DNA from: Whalleya microplaca
Lineage: Eukaryota > Ascomycota > Sordariomycetes > Xylariales > Xylariaceae
Assembly (NCBI GenBank): GCA_022497155.1
Contig: MU385762.1
Location: 310,001-374,000 of the forward strand
Reading direction: 5' to 3'
Length of the DNA stretch: 64,000 nucleotides
Each line of letters starts with the position of its first letter. The stretch's first letter is position 1. Position numbers and translations under genes: made by a program. The notes under the pieces are model-generated. The model made no database searches, was not told the origin of the DNA, and saw only the letters and a list, made by a program, of their open reading frames with translations. Below, piece by piece: positions 11,766 through 24,270 of the stretch.

Positions 11766-12516
11766 ATGGCCCAGTATGTCGAGAAAGCAACTGAGTTAAC
11801 CTCGTCGCTACATACCGATAACGAACATGCGACCTGCAACCACAACTCACAAGATAGGCAACGCTTGGTCGATGATATCTTCTGGTTAATTGCAAAGCAC
11901 TATCTTGATAAAGCGAGAGATATATTTGCGCTCGCCCGCAGTAACCGCAATCTCTGGGCCCTTCTTCACCACGAGATGCTCGCTATGCACACCCTTGAAG
12001 CCAAGAGGGGCTTTGAATTTTGTACGGATTACAATATTGAAGAGGGAGATTGGCACTGGCACCGGCACCTTGACAATATCATCGATTATGAGCCAGATCC
12101 TTCAGAGCATACTGATGCATACTCTTTTCTGTGGTAAAGCACCTGATACCGTGGAATACCTTCTGCAACATGATAGGCTCAAGCACAATACTCAATTCCG
12201 TACCCACAACGACAAAAGTGTTTGGGGAGATGATCTAATCAACTACCAAACCTACCTACACCTCGCAGTCTTAGCATCAGAAGTTACTGCCGGCATGTTG
12301 CAGAAGATTATCGACTCAAAGCTATGCGACCTAGATGAAAGAGACGAATGGGGCTTCGCCGCCCTCCAGCATGCTTTACAGCGTGGCAGGGGAGAGCTAG
12401 CTGCTTTGTTGTTGTATTATGGTGCCAAACCGGAGAGAAGCCCACCCAGCACCTGGATACGGCGTGGACCGGAGCCCCTCATAGTAGATGAGGACGACGA
12501 CATTTACTGGGACTGA
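11766..12516 (+). CDS. Ankyrin-repeat-like protein with a frame break
   Basis: The first frame opens at an ATG at 11766 (catcATGG) and encodes 123 aa ending at a TAA at 12135-12137. The N-terminus, with helical segments, reads like the leader of fungal F-box/ankyrin proteins. A second frame continues to 12516 with ankyrin-like helices, such as DTVEYLLQHD, TYLHLAVLASE and AALQHALQRGRGELAALLLYYGA. Two explanations fit. One is a small indel near 12130, in a gene or pseudogene. The other is a 43-nt intron (12134-12176, GTAAAG...TAG) that restores frame but removes the ankyrin-like DTVEYLL segment. I favour the indel. About 240 aa in all; function unknown. Confidence 0.45.
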
Positions 12517-13727
12517 GGCTTGAGAAGCACCTTACTTCATTAGTCAAGGGTGGTCAGTCTACTGAAGTGCTTTCTGCCTTGTAGGGCAAAGGAGAAGGGA
12601 AATTAGAGATCCCATTCGGCGAATACATCAGTCTCGCCTGGTCTTTGGTTTGAGAAATACAGCACTCGTTCCTTAGACACATGGCTTATACTTTGTAAGG
12701 CACCATGGCAAGATTTGTAGTGGTGGTATCTCAATCAATCAGGGGGCGTACATGGAGAGGTGGAATAGCTCTACTTAATATGCAAATAAACCTATACTTT
12801 CTCAGAAGCAACTCATCATCAGTTCGTCCGCAAGAAATCCGGCTTGATTGTGGCTGAATAGACTTGCTGAAATCAGATTTGCAAATAGGTTCAATCATGT
12901 AGACATGTCTCTTATTATCTATCAAACCTCCCTCTCCCTTTCCCCAATCTACTCGAAGGGTAAGTTTTGGACAGTAGCTGTATGAAGCTTGTGAGGCATT
13001 GAAAGGTCGTTTAACCTTCATGATAGGTCATGCTAGAGAGATGCGCCATCTATATTTATCCGCCATGCAAATTTGCCATGAGTTTAGTGAAGGTCAATTA
13101 TGATCTAGAAGGGGGCATTATGTCACAGACTGTAGATACAATATTTCAAAGGGCAAATCATATGTTGCTAATATTTCAAACATTGAAGCTATCGACGGCA
13201 AGACGAACGGCTGAATTGCGTCCGAACAGCCGAATTGACCGGGGTTGTTCTTGGCATGACGTTTTCGGATTCTCTAACCAATAAGATAAAGTGGCGCTTG
13301 AAAGATGAAAACTTGAATCCTTTCTAGTGTCCTGGTCTCAATACATACGTAAGCTTGTCAGGTCACATTCTCGATCCAATCACTTCGAAGCCAGGTTCGG
13401 CGCGGTTCCCTTACATGACTAGGCAATGGCTTTGTGGAATCAAGTATAACCTATGCTTATAAACTAGTGCTAGATATCTACTTTGATCCCTGGCATTGCC
13501 GACTTCAATAAGGGCTGAGGGAATTCTCATTCCTCTTACCTCCCGCTCTTCGCATGATATGAGAGTTCCCATTTCATTGCCTTAAATCGATTTGAAATGC
13601 TTTCTAGCTCACTTGTGTGCACGGGACCTCGCTTTTGTAAAGTGCTACAGTATTCTCACTTCTGGATTCAATTTGAATGGCTGTAGAATGCAAGTCTAGC
13701 TCGGAGGGGTTTGGTTAAAGCAATACA
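12517..13727. other. Intergenic region, no supported gene
   Basis: Two overlapping short ORFs (a 96-aa one on minus, an 84-aa one on plus, around 12731-13284) have AUG starts but no family-like sequence, and are treated as chance. The rest is AT-rich spacer and the promoter of the four-TM gene. Confidence 0.5.
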
Positions 13728-14701
13728 ATGGACTCAACCCAATCTCAACTCTACCAGCAACCAGCGCCAATCATTCCTTTTAGTAAATCTTGGCATATAA
13801 CGAAGATTGTCCTCACATTCTTATCTATCATCTTTTGTATCATCGTGCTGGGTATTTCCATTGCGCTCGCTGTCAACCCTCATATCTTAAGCTACATTGC
13901 TATCTGGACTGCACCTCAAGCTGGCGTGGCGTTAATCTGGTCCATCGCCGAACTTATCACGATATGCGTTCGAAGGAGCCATCAAGGAATCCATCCCAGC
14001 GCCCATGTCGCTCTCCATCTTCTGCTCGGGCTCGGTTTCAGTACAGGCTTAGGCTTGACAGCCTACATACTCGCCTTTGGGTTGGCATTTAGTTCGGATG
14101 ATACCAAGTATCACAGTTACTTTGACTATTACTATGACGATAAATATTATTATGAATACTATTCGAAGATGGTGAGTAGCATCCAGAACTATATACTTCC
14201 CTTTCCGTCCTATGCCAGGAGTAAGAATTTCCTGTCGAGGTACATTCGTGCTCTCAACACAGGTCTTAGCACTCCTTATAACTTGCTGAATTGCCGTATG
14301 AAAGCAAATACTAACTCCCGATGCTGCAGTACCTGAAGTCCATGGAAGCCCTCGTGGCGTTTCTAGGCCTGCTTATGTGAGTGTCAACCTATTTCTTGTA
14401 ATGCTTGGGAAGGCTAACTTGACTTAGCATTGTTCACTTCCTACTATTTCTACGGGCCTGTGTAGAGACGGCTAAGCGTGATAGTATGAGAAGGCAAGTC
14501 ATCATGATGCCACCGCAGCATATGTATTACGCCCCGTCAATGCATCCTGGCGTCCCTATGCAACCGCTGGAAGCACACCTGCCTACAGGCTATGTACCAG
14601 AGAAGGGAGCGCAAGATTATATGGCTGGATCGAGTATTGGGCATGTACAGCAGCCACCAGTGGCAGCAACGAGATACGAAACTGGGCAACAACTTACCTA
14701 G
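13728..14701 (+). CDS. Fungal four-transmembrane protein (MARVEL-like topology)
   Basis: 254 aa, join(13728..14171, 14330..14376, 14428..14701). Intron 1 (158 nt) has donor GTGAGT and a perfect TACTAAC branch. Intron 2 (51 nt) has donor GTGAGT and branch GCTAAC. Four hydrophobic segments are visible at about residues 26-50, 57-82, 93-121 and 150-172. They are separated by a short loop, a positively charged loop (CVRRSHQG) and a Tyr/Asp-rich extracytoplasmic loop (YFDYYYDDKYYYEYY). The C-terminal tail is soluble and rich in Pro, Gln and Met. The arrangement resembles small fungal MARVEL-like proteins, but no catalytic motif exists and the role is unknown. Confidence 0.8.
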
Positions 14702-15337
14702 CTACTGCAACAGGGGCTATAAAGCGGTAGAATAATTATGTAGAGGATCACACTTTGGGAGGGCATACGCTTGTTTAATGATACCCAGACTGTTATGCGT
14801 ATTTTAGATATAGTAGCAGATATACGGTGGAGGGAATGTCTAGTTATTCCTCATCATCGTCCCAAGTTTCCTATTTAATACCAGTTACTTCCATGGTTGA
14901 ACAAACGTCACGATATCTACCTTACTGATCATACTCTTGAAAAGGCTGTGCTTTCCTTGTGTGGTTCGAACACCATGTGCAGTTCACCCACCATTCCTCT
15001 GTAGATGCCTGCCTCCTTAGAATTGTGAGGCATGTGTGACTATCACCTCACTCCTAACTCATTCAATGCCTTGACCAAAATCAACCACTACAACAAATGT
15101 GCAAATCCGTATGCGTTCCTGCTTCTGTTCTTTCCATGGTAACCTACACTCGGAAGCCCCGTAGCTAGTTCGTTAAGGTCTTAACAGGTTGCACACCGAG
15201 ACAGCAATCTACGAGGTTTCTTCCTTCTCACATCCATTTCTTGCCCGATATCTCTTCAAGCTTACGAACACGCCTCCGTTTAACTCTGCCTCCTTATCAC
15301 CACACCAGTAAATCATTCTATCACACTCGTTTGCAGA
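14702..15337. other. Intergenic region
   Basis: Spacer between two genes on the same strand, holding the 3' end of the four-TM gene and the promoter and 5' leader of the coiled-coil gene. Nothing else was recognised. Confidence 0.55.
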
Positions 15338-16460
15338 ATGGCCGCATCCGGTCCTAATGCAATGGACGCAAAAGCATCCAGTATGGATGTCACGAAGTCA
15401 GCAGATCACTCCCACCCTCGCCTAAAGGAGGAAGCACCGTCTACTTCCAGTCAGAGTGGAATCACTGTGGCTCCCCTGCCAGAGACTGTCGATGTCATCG
15501 AACGAACCTTGGAGAAGCTGTACGGACACAAACTCTTCCTGCCAATGCAACAGGGCGAGTATTCCTTCCAGATGCGAAAGATCAAGAAGGCAGAGGAACG
15601 CACGTTGTTTGAAATCTTCGCCCAAGGCTTCGAACCCCCGCTTCCTCTAGCATACTATCGCTGGCACGTTGCACTGAATATCTGGTGCGACCATCGTAAG
15701 TTATTCGTGCCAGTACATATATTGAATGATGTAGGTTGATGCAAATTGCTGTCTAGGTACATCACGTGGGAGTCACGATCTTCTGGATTTCCCGTTCTTA
15801 TCAGAGCGACCATCCCCTTATGAACGACGGGGACCTGAATATAAGCCCTACTTACCATATTGGTGCCAGAATCTATTCCACGGGTTCAAGCCTTCCAAAA
15901 GCTATCTGCCAGAGGGATCTAGCCAAAGTAGCGCGCTTCAAAGCCAGGTGGCCAAACTACAAGAGAACATCTGCTCTCTAAAGCACCAAGCATCCCAGGA
16001 GCGAGAAGCCGAGAAGAAACGCCAAGACCAAAGAGACAAGGATATGAATCTACTGAAGACGAAGAATGCCGATCTAGAGAAACAAATCCGAAAGCTTAAG
16101 AATCAAAAGTTCGAGCTAGAGCTTGACGTTGACGAGCTCGAAACCGAAAAGCGAGACTTGGTCCAGGAAAGGGAAGATCTATTCAAGGCAAACAAGACGC
16201 TGGGTAAAGAGAACAAAAAGCTGCAATCTGATCACTGCAAGTTTGCGATAAGCCAGACTAAACTTAAGATCATGATGCTCGAGAAGATGTCCACAGAGCG
16301 CCGCGGACAAATGGAACGGCAGGAACGGGCGGTGACGAATAAGAAGAGGAAACACGGCGAGTTCATGAAATCGGTCGCGGATGTCCAAGGCGATTTCGAG
16401 CAGCTTCTCAAGTGGCTACAGACCCGGTTTGACAATCTTCAAAAGGACATGGACAACTGA
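15338..16460 (+). CDS. Coiled-coil protein of unknown function
   Basis: 353 aa, join(15338..15695, 15757..16460). The 61-nt intron (GTAAGT...TAG, phase 1) is required: without it the reading frame stops 44 codons early. The N-terminal ~45 residues are Ser/Thr-rich and look disordered. A compact domain follows (ETVDVIERTLEKLYG... through YKPYLPYWCQNLF), with no family I recognise. From about residue 190 the protein is almost entirely charged heptad-like sequence (EREAEKKRQDQRDKD, LEKQIRKLKNQ), predicting a long coiled coil of about 150 residues. A structural or scaffolding role is an inference only. Confidence 0.78.
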
Positions 16461-17172
16461 TTCATAAGAGTTGCTAGCAGGGTACGCCACTCAATGACAC
16501 CAGCTGCAATTCATCCTGGATGGGCGATGAGCTTAAGTGCGAATAGTCTCATTCTAGTCGGCGGAGAGAGATGAATGGTAACTTGGCTGGGTTATTGGAC
16601 TCGCATTATCGGCAACAATAGGGACATCATTGACTTATGAACTGAGAGGCAGCTTTCGTGGTTCGATGGTATTAGAAAGGTTCTGAGCATGAGTGCGGCT
16701 CTGGCTGGAAGGACGCATGATGACTAGTGATGGAGAATATTCCCGAACACCTAGAAGCTGCACACGAGAGTCGTGAAAATAGTGCGGCACAATGATGCCT
16801 TAAGATAGCTTATAGGAAATGCACGTATAATGAACCAAGTAATACCAGGGGCGATTTACGTGATAGCCATAGATCGAAATATCATAAGCCGCGTAGACTT
16901 TGTCTTTTCATATCAACCAAAACTTCATAGACACTCTCATATAGCCATGGGCTGAATCCATGGAGCAGATGACAAAAACTGCTCCCTGGAGCAAAATGCA
17001 TATTTTGAAATTTAGTTGATTAGATGCCGGATTCTGACAATTGGGGTATATTTATGTACATCAGCCGCCTGAAGCAACAAACAATAATACAGCGAAGATG
17101 GGCTTAATCTCGCTCTCTTCTACGCCTCAGACTCAACACCCAAATTCCAACCATAAGGCACCATGCTCTGCC
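16461..17172. other. Convergent intergenic region
   Basis: Lies between the 3' ends of the coiled-coil gene (+) and the UPF0132-like gene (-). No ORF or repeat was supported. Confidence 0.55.
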
Positions 17173-17976
17173 CTACTCATCATCTAGTATCCGACTCGCT
17201 ATCTGGCCAAATATAGGCACCTCGAATCTGTAAAGCGGACAACACGTAAGCACATACACTGCTGAAGAATCGGTTCAAGCCTCCTTACCTGTCCAGCGTG
17301 TCTGCGTCTCGATGCGCCCGTACCGCTAGCCAGCCCATCAGGCATAAATCCACGATGAATAAGACCCAGCTCAAGAACGACGACCACGAGAATATCAGGT
17401 GTATGATGAAGATGACGGTAAAGAGGAGACTCGACTGCCACGCATGGAACCTAGACACCCGTTAGTCAGCCACGGCACATCCTTAAGTATAAAGTATATC
17501 CCAATCGGCCGGCCCCACGCACACAACCGCAACCACAGCCCAGGCCCTCCTCCTCACCCACGCCCCAGCATCCCAAAGACTCACCTCACAAAATCGCTAT
17601 TCCGCTCCAAAATCAACAGTATAACGGCCCCCAACGGCGGAAGCCCCAAGTACGCCAGACCCGCCTCGTAATCGAGCCGTATGCCCAGACTCGTATCGAA
17701 CTCGCTCACGCCGTCCCGATAGCCACCTCCCCCTATCCCAGCTCCCATCCCGGCCCCGGATTCCGAGGCGTACCCGTACCCGTACCCGAGCGCGGACTGC
17801 TGCCACGAGCGCTGGGGCTGCGGGTGCTGGAGCGGCGGCGGCGACGTAAAGCCGCCGCGTTGCGAGGGCGAGAACGCCCGCCGGTTGTCGAGGGAGGCGC
17901 GCGGGGAGTCTTGACGCGGCGGCGAGAAGGGCCGGTTGTGCTCCGGCGGCGAGGATTGGTAGGGTGCGAAGTCCAT
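17173..17976 (-). CDS. UPF0132/DUF4870-like (Tic20-type) small membrane protein
   Basis: 202 aa, complement(join(17173..17227, 17289..17450, 17585..17976)). Introns are 134 and 61 nt, both in phase 2 with GTGAGT/GTAAGG donors. The first ~85 residues are disordered and rich in Pro, Ser, Gly and Tyr. Then comes a compact three-helix membrane domain: AGLAYLGLPPLGAVILLILE, the signature VRFHAWQSSLLF spanning the first junction, and two further hydrophobic helices. The short C-terminus reads RFEVPIFGQIASRILDDE. FHAxQS after the first helix is characteristic of UPF0132/DUF4870 proteins. It is divergent from PMS1 across a 900-bp spacer. Biochemical role unknown. Confidence 0.8.
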
Positions 17977-18876
17977 ATTGCGGGTGGGTGAGGTTGGGGA
18001 CGGAGGTCCGCTGGTTGGCGGGTATGGGTTGATACCTAAGTAGGATGGATGCTAAGGTTATGTCTTTGTGTCGAGTAGCTTCATGTATATGTATGGATGT
18101 AGTCGGCGGTCTGGAGTTCACGAACGAACTCTAGTTTGGTGTGTGGGAGAGGAAAGAAAAAAAAAAGTCGGAGGGTCGATCAAGATGACGTTGGTTGTGT
18201 CGTGTCACAGATTGCGGCGCGGCATGCGATGCGATGTGCATCAGCTGCGAGCAGGGGCCAGCTGCTTGAACGCCAGCTGCTTGAACTGCTGGAGCTTTGG
18301 GTACGACGAGACATTGGATGGAAATGGCTTGTGTTGGTTGGCAGTTCCGTTCGTGTGTGATATTAGGTACCTAGTTCCTCAGTCGGCTAGCGTGTGTTTA
18401 CGCTGACTTTTATGTATTCTTTTTTAGCGGGCACGGCGGGCATGTAGGACCCCTAATAGCGGCTCCTTTAGTGCCATGTGCCCCTGAACATCTGCGACCC
18501 TCGCTACCAGATCCCTGAACGACCGGATTACCAGTTCGGTGCAGATTAAGCTTCCCTCACGTCATATCTGCTTAAGTATGTACACTGTGCCACATCTCCG
18601 CGCGCCTAAGAACATTACGGTACATCTTCGTAAGACGCGTCTTCAATTTAACTCGGACGCGACGAGGCTGAGAGAGAGCCACCTAGAGATACTCAAGGAC
18701 GCCTTCCAATATGATGATTTGTCAGCCAACGAAGTCATTCTGAATGTAACCTCTACGGACTACTACGGGTGGAGTTTGTGATATTCCTATAAATCACACA
18801 TTAGCCAGATTAGGCAGGGTAGCGTCTCATCCACATTTGCACGCATGAGTTGTACGACTGCGAGCTGCTTCCACCT
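17977..18876. promoter_or_regulatory. Divergent promoter region between the UPF0132-like gene and PMS1
   Basis: 900 bases separate the two start codons, so both promoters must lie here. An 80-codon plus-strand ORF at 18539-18781 starts with GTG and is not believed. A direct repeat CAGCTGCTTGAA occurs twice (around 18260-18285). No specific factor site is claimed. Confidence 0.4.
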
Positions 18877-21800
18877 ATGGCGACTATCAAGGCGATCGAG
18901 GCTCGAACAGTGAGTGATCTGCTGGGAGTTTACAATCTGTAGAGTAATTGCTGAGCCCCTTCTAAGATCCATCAAATCCAATCTGGTCAAGTCATTGTCG
19001 ACCTATGCTCTGTGGTAAAAGAGTTGGTTGAGAACAGCCTAGACGCCGGGGCGACAAATATTGGTTTGTCATCACATATCTTGGGTTTGGCAATGGGGTG
19101 CATCATGTGCTAACTGTACATGTCTCTTAAGAGGTTCGTTTCAAGAATCAAGGTTTAGATTCCATTGAGGTCCAGGACAATGGCTCGGGCATATCCAAGG
19201 AGAACTACGAAACATTGGCATTAAAACACTACACTTCCAAGCTGTCCACGTATGCGGATCTCACCACTCTCGAGACCTTTGGCTTCCGCGGAGAAGCTCT
19301 ATCGTCCCTTTGTGCATTGTCCAAATTCACCGTCACTACATGCGTAGCATCGGACGTGCCAATAGGATCAAAACTGGAGTTTGAGACTTCCGGAAAACTT
19401 CGCAGCACAAGTGTTGTAGCGACGCAAAAGGGGACAACGGTATCAGTCGAGGGTCTCTTCCACAATTTGCCTGTGCGTCGCCGCGAACTGGAGCGAAATA
19501 TCAAACGGGAATGGAATCGAGTCATTGGCGTCCTCAATCAATATGCCTGTATAAAGACTGGTGTCAAGTTCTCCGTGTCCCAGCAGCCAAATAAGGGCAA
19601 GCGAATGGTGCTGTTCTCAACGAAGGGAAACCAGACCACGCGTGACAATATCATCAATGTATTTGGGGCAAAGACCCTGGCTGTCCTCATCCCCCTAGAC
19701 TTAGAGCTAGAGTTAGAACCTACGAATGCGCCAGGTCAGAAATGGACGACACAGCAGGATAACGACACCAAGGAAATCCATGTTCGGGGACATGTTTCGC
19801 GTCCTGCCCACGGGGAAGGACGTCAGACCCCCGACAGGCAGATGTTCTTCGTAAATGGACGTCCTTGTGGCTTACCACAATTCGCCAAGGTATTCAACGA
19901 GGTGTACAAGTCTTATAACGCCTCTCAGTCTCCATTTATCTTTGCAGATATCCAATTGGATACTCATCTCTACGATGTCAATGTCAGCCCGGACAAGCGG
20001 ACTATCCTCCTGCAGGACCAATCGCGAATGCTCGATAACCTCAGGGAGGCTCTCGTCGCCTTGTTTGGGTCGCAAGACTATGCTTTGCCGGTATCCCAAT
20101 TGTCAGGGATGAAACAGACTCCCTTCAAGAAGCTTTCGCTTAATAGGCGAAGTACTTCGGTATCTGAAAGCGAGGCAAAGCGTTCGGTGTCAGTCGAGAA
20201 TGCATCTCGTGCAGGGTCCGTTTCTATGGAGTCGGAACATGAGAAACCGCAAACAATTGATGAAGATAACGAACTTCAAGAGGAGCCCGAACAGACGAGT
20301 TCAACCTCAACTCAGCCGCCAGCTCACGAAGACCCAAGACCTAATCTGATGAGTAGGTGGATCGAACGAAAGTCAGATCTACGTGCTGAGGCTAGCCCTA
20401 CAAGCCTCAAGACACCAGAGAACCACAAAAGTAACCTCTCAAGTACGGAGGAAAATCACATTCCTACATTGGAAAAGAAGGACGAAGTAGGCGAAGATGA
20501 CATGTCAGACCACGCTCCTCAAGATTTCCCTTCACCCGCATCCGACTCGACAGAGACACCAGATCGGGTAGCGGATTTCCGCGAACGACTAGCAGAACTG
20601 AGCAAGTCAAAATCACAGAAGCATGACAAAGCTCCTGCATCCTCGGATCATGAGGGGCCTGATCCTCCTATACCTGTTGTCTCTACCTCGTCTCGTCCAT
20701 CGGATATCAAGTCTAACAGAATTACTTCGTCCGCCCCCTTGAAGCGTCCAGCGCAAGAAGTAGCTACCATTACGATAGGCGACCACACTGTTACTAGTAT
20801 CATTGGCACTACTCCTAAGAAGCCACGAATTGAAGATCGTCCGGCTCACAAAGCACAATCAAGCCTACGGCACGAAAGGCAGACTGTGTCAGTGCCGTCA
20901 TTTAACGGGCGTCTTACCCAGATGTTCGCAGCTTCTGCACAGTCCAAGCAGGCCAGTCCGACCAAGATCGAAGTAACCAGTGAGACAAGAGACTTCTCAG
21001 ATAATGAGTCTGAATCCTCCGTTGAGGAGGGTTTGTTTGTTAAAGACGATGAAGATGAGCACCCTGACGATGAAGGAGGGGATAGTGAAGTGGATGAACA
21101 GAGCGATATAGTCGAGGATAATCACGACGAAAGGCTATCCCCAGAACCTGATGGAAATGATGACCAACTGCAAGATGAGGTACCGCGATCTCCGACCCAA
21201 GATGATGATGAAGAGTACGTAGATGAGCATGAAGAAGAAGAAAAGGAGGAAATCAAGAGGGAGGATACGGTGGATTCTTCCGAACCCCCCAAAAACATCT
21301 CGGAAGAAACTCAGAAACGCACCCAAAGTTTCGTCAAAGGCGGCACCAAGAAGAAAGATGCCACTTATCCGCTTTTACAAACACTACGCACAGATGAGCA
21401 AAGTATACGAGATGCCCTTGCTTCTCACCTAAGTCATACCAGAGACGCATCCTCGACAGCAGACTCAAAACCCACTACGGATAGACTCGACGCGGAAGAC
21501 GCAGAAGAGAAGCTATCCTTGACAATATCAAAATCGGACTTCGAAAAGATGCGAATCATAGGCCAATTCAACGTCGGCTTCATCATCGCCGTCCGCGCAG
21601 CAGACCCCCAACACGGAGGAGGGGACGACGACGAGCTCTTCATCATCGACCAGCACGCCACGGACGAGAAGTACAACTTCGAGCGCCTGCAGGCCAGCAC
21701 CGTGGTGGCATCGCAGCGGCTCGTGCAGCCCAAACTCCTCGAGCTGACGGCGCTCGAAGAGGAGGTGATCCGGGAGAACGTGCCCGCGCTCGAGGCCAAC

Positions 21801-22271
21801 GGCTTCCAGGTCTCCATCGACGACGAGAGCGGCGCCGTCGGCGCCCGCGTGAGCCTGCTTAGTCTCCCGCTGAGTCGGGAGACGACGTTCGAGCTCGCGG
21901 ACCTCGAGGAGCTCGTTGCGCTGCTTACCGAGCACCAGTCCTCCCTCCCCCCCACCTCCGCTGCGGGGGGTAGTGGTAATAATAGGAATAACGTGCCCAG
22001 GCCCTCGAAGGTCCGCAAGATGTTCGCCATGCGCGCATGCCGCAGCAGCATCATGATCGGCAAGCACCTGACGAACAAGCAGATGGAGAAGCTGGTGCGG
22101 CACATGGGCGAGCTCGATAAGCCATGGAATTGCCCGCATGGGCGCCCGACTATGCGGCATCTGTGTGGTTTGGGGGCGTGGGGGGAGATGGGCTGGAGGG
22201 AGGGCGATGGGTTTGATGGCGCTAGGGCGCTGGGGACGGATTGGGGGGGTTATGTTAGGGGGGAGGAGTGA
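18877..22271 (+). CDS. PMS1: DNA mismatch repair protein Pms1 (MutL-alpha endonuclease subunit)
   Basis: 1089 aa, join(18877..18909, 18967..19063, 19132..22271). Exon 1 encodes only [11 protein letters not shown]. Introns are 57 and 68 nt; the second has branch GCTAAC. The N-terminal GHKL ATPase shows the MutL motifs [23 protein letters not shown] and [13 protein letters not shown] highly acidic, disordered linker follows (roughly residues 350-790). The C-terminal domain has the metal-binding endonuclease motif [12 protein letters not shown] (about 883-894, the DQHA(X)2E(X)4E pattern) and the CPHGRP motif. With Mlh1 it would form the nuclear MutL-alpha nickase that acts after MutS recognition. 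Length and domain order fit filamentous-fungal Pms1. The short G-rich tail after CPHGRP ends GTDWGGYV as expected. Confidence 0.97.
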
Positions 22272-23012
22272 GCTGGGGTGAGGGAGGGAGGGAGGGATTG
22301 ATGTTTGGAGTATTTAGTCTATTGTATGGATATATCAACTAGGTAAGGGGCGCATGGTGGCTGTTGATATAGTAGGTATGGATATACTGGTACTGTTATA
22401 GACAACCCAGCGCAGCGTCTTGATATGGATATACTACCAATACTCCTTTTGTGAATCTAAGTCCTGTTTGGCATAGCGACTCTTGTCACTGTCAGAATAG
22501 GAGGTTGGGCAACACACATGCTGTAGTATAGCAACATCTTGCAAGAGCTTTAGATACACTTAGACTCACACTTTACAACAATCAACGGGTATTCATCCTG
22601 TAACTTTAATAGCTACTACCGAGGTAGATATAAATGAGCTCCCAGCCAAAAATCGTTAACACAGTTAGGGATTGGACCTACATTAGCTTCATTGATACAT
22701 ACAGTATAGTATTCCGTATTGCTACTCTACCCGGTAATGGTACCGTTGTCTTGGCTGTGGGTCCCCTTTCGATGCAAGAAAACCTCGGGAGAGACTAGGT
22801 ACTCCGCGCTACCGTATATCCTTGCACTCGCATCATGTCAATCATCCGGCACTTCCTGAAGCTATCTATATATTCTACTAGGTATTACCTGACCTACCCG
22901 TAATCCAACACACACATCCTCTATCTCTCTCTCCTTTTTACTCCCTCTCACTTACCAACTCACACACATCCACACTTACATACACAACCCCAACCATCCA
23001 CCCACCCACCAA
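22272..23012. other. Intergenic region
   Basis: 3' flank of PMS1, then a CA/CT-rich leader (about 22910-23012) just before the DUF4267-like gene, which looks like a fungal pyrimidine-rich 5'UTR. No ORF was supported. Confidence 0.55.
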
Positions 23013-23387
23013 ATGCCCACCCCAGCAGCCCTAACAATCTACGCCTTCGGCCTCACCGCCCTCGGCGCCGGCGTCTCCGGGCTCCTCGACCCCGCGGCCC
23101 TGGCCTCCTCTCTCGGACTGCCGGGCGCGACCTGCGCCCCGCTCGCCAACGCCTCCGCGCTCGCGGCGACCGCCATGGGCATTTATTATTCGCTGGCCGC
23201 GTACCAGGAGAACACGGCGTTCTTCGTCGCCAGCGTGCCTATGCGTCTGCTCACGACGTTCGTGTTCTGGAGACAGGGCTGGGGCGCCGCGGCGCTGTGG
23301 GAGGGGGGAGGGGCGGTGGTTACGGCTGGGGCGCTTGTGTGGGGGAGGGTTAGGGGGGAGGGGAAGGGGAAGGGGAAGAGGGAGTAG
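23013..23387 (+). CDS. Small integral membrane protein, DUF4267-like
   Basis: Single-exon 124-aa protein. Most of it is hydrophobic: an N-terminal helix with LTALGAGVSGLLDP, a central Ala-rich segment ending MGIYYSLAAYQ, the motif VPMRLLTTFVFWRQG, and a final Gly/Ala-rich helix followed by a basic tail (RVRGEGKGKGKRE). The order of a GxxxG-like first helix, a Tyr-containing middle and a PxRLLT-type motif resembles small fungal DUF4267 proteins, usually 120-140 aa. Likely three to four membrane helices. No known function. High GC compared with its flanks supports coding. The ATG has context caccaaATGC. Confidence 0.72.
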   Translation: MPTPAALTIYAFGLTALGAGVSGLLDPAALASSLGLPGATCAPLANASALAATAMGIYYSLAAYQENTAFFVASVPMRLLTTFVFWRQGWGAAALWEGGGAVVTAGALVWGRVRGEGKGKGKRE

Positions 23388-24270
23388 GGGGTGAGAGCGA
23401 CGGTGAAGTAGTCAGTTGGTCGTGATGGGGGTTGAGGAATGAGTGCTGAGAAAGGGGCTGGAATCATTACATTCAGGAGGGTGGTGATGAGGAGCCCAAT
23501 TGGGAGAATTCTGAAGTGATGGCAAGTTTTATTCCTGAGATGAGAATTTGGGGATGCTTTGACGTATGATATATGAACTATAAGTTCTGGCTTATTTGGG
23601 ATGATTTGTTGACAAAGTTGGGAGTTAATAGGCTTTGTTTTATTTTGCTATATTGATGAGAGCTATCTTAGGGGCATAATGAAATTTCGGTAGCAGGTAT
23701 GTCGATGATTGCCTCCTTTCCTTGCTACACTTGTCTCGTTCACATATTTTCAAGTTATGGTTACAATCATATCTACTTGACGTTATTTCTCAATATTGAA
23801 CGTCTCTAATTGTCTACACAGAATGCTAGTATCGTTGGGTTTCCATGGTTTATAACTGGATTAATATGCTGAGAAGCCTATCCATGTGAAAGAAACACTT
23901 ACCCCCAAGACGCAAAACTCATAGGACACACTGCATCATCTCACGAACAAGAATTGAATACGGGTTCCGTACCTTATGCAATCATTACATTCGGAGCATG
24001 CTTGCCTGCATGCCTACCAGCAACTACCTACCGACCCGCCCTCGAGCCAAACCTAGGTATCTTCCTCGACTGCATGCCCTGCCTAACCCGACAAGAGTTC
24101 CCTACTAGTATTACATTCCATGATTCGTTCATCCCACATCGGTCATGATCCCAGCATTATCGTACGCCGCGCAGTGAAAAACGCAGCAAGTCCGTTCCCG
24201 CGGCACAGAACCGAATCATCACCCTATCCCTCCCCCTTCCCCCTTTACCCCTGTCCCCCATCACTCTCGT
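23388..24270. other. Convergent intergenic region
   Basis: Lies between the 3' ends of the DUF4267-like gene (+) and the membrane protein (-). No supported gene, repeat or RNA. Confidence 0.55.

Noticed and set aside
12731..13284. Two overlapping short ORFs on opposite strands
   Set aside because: Neither has recognisable domains; an AT-rich spacer gives such frames by chance.
18539..18781. 80-codon ORF before PMS1
   Set aside because: Begins with GTG and lies in the divergent promoter; no recognisable protein character.
22320..22480. Repeated GGATATA words after PMS1
   Set aside because: Short, irregular and without repeat boundaries; ordinary AT-rich 3' flank.
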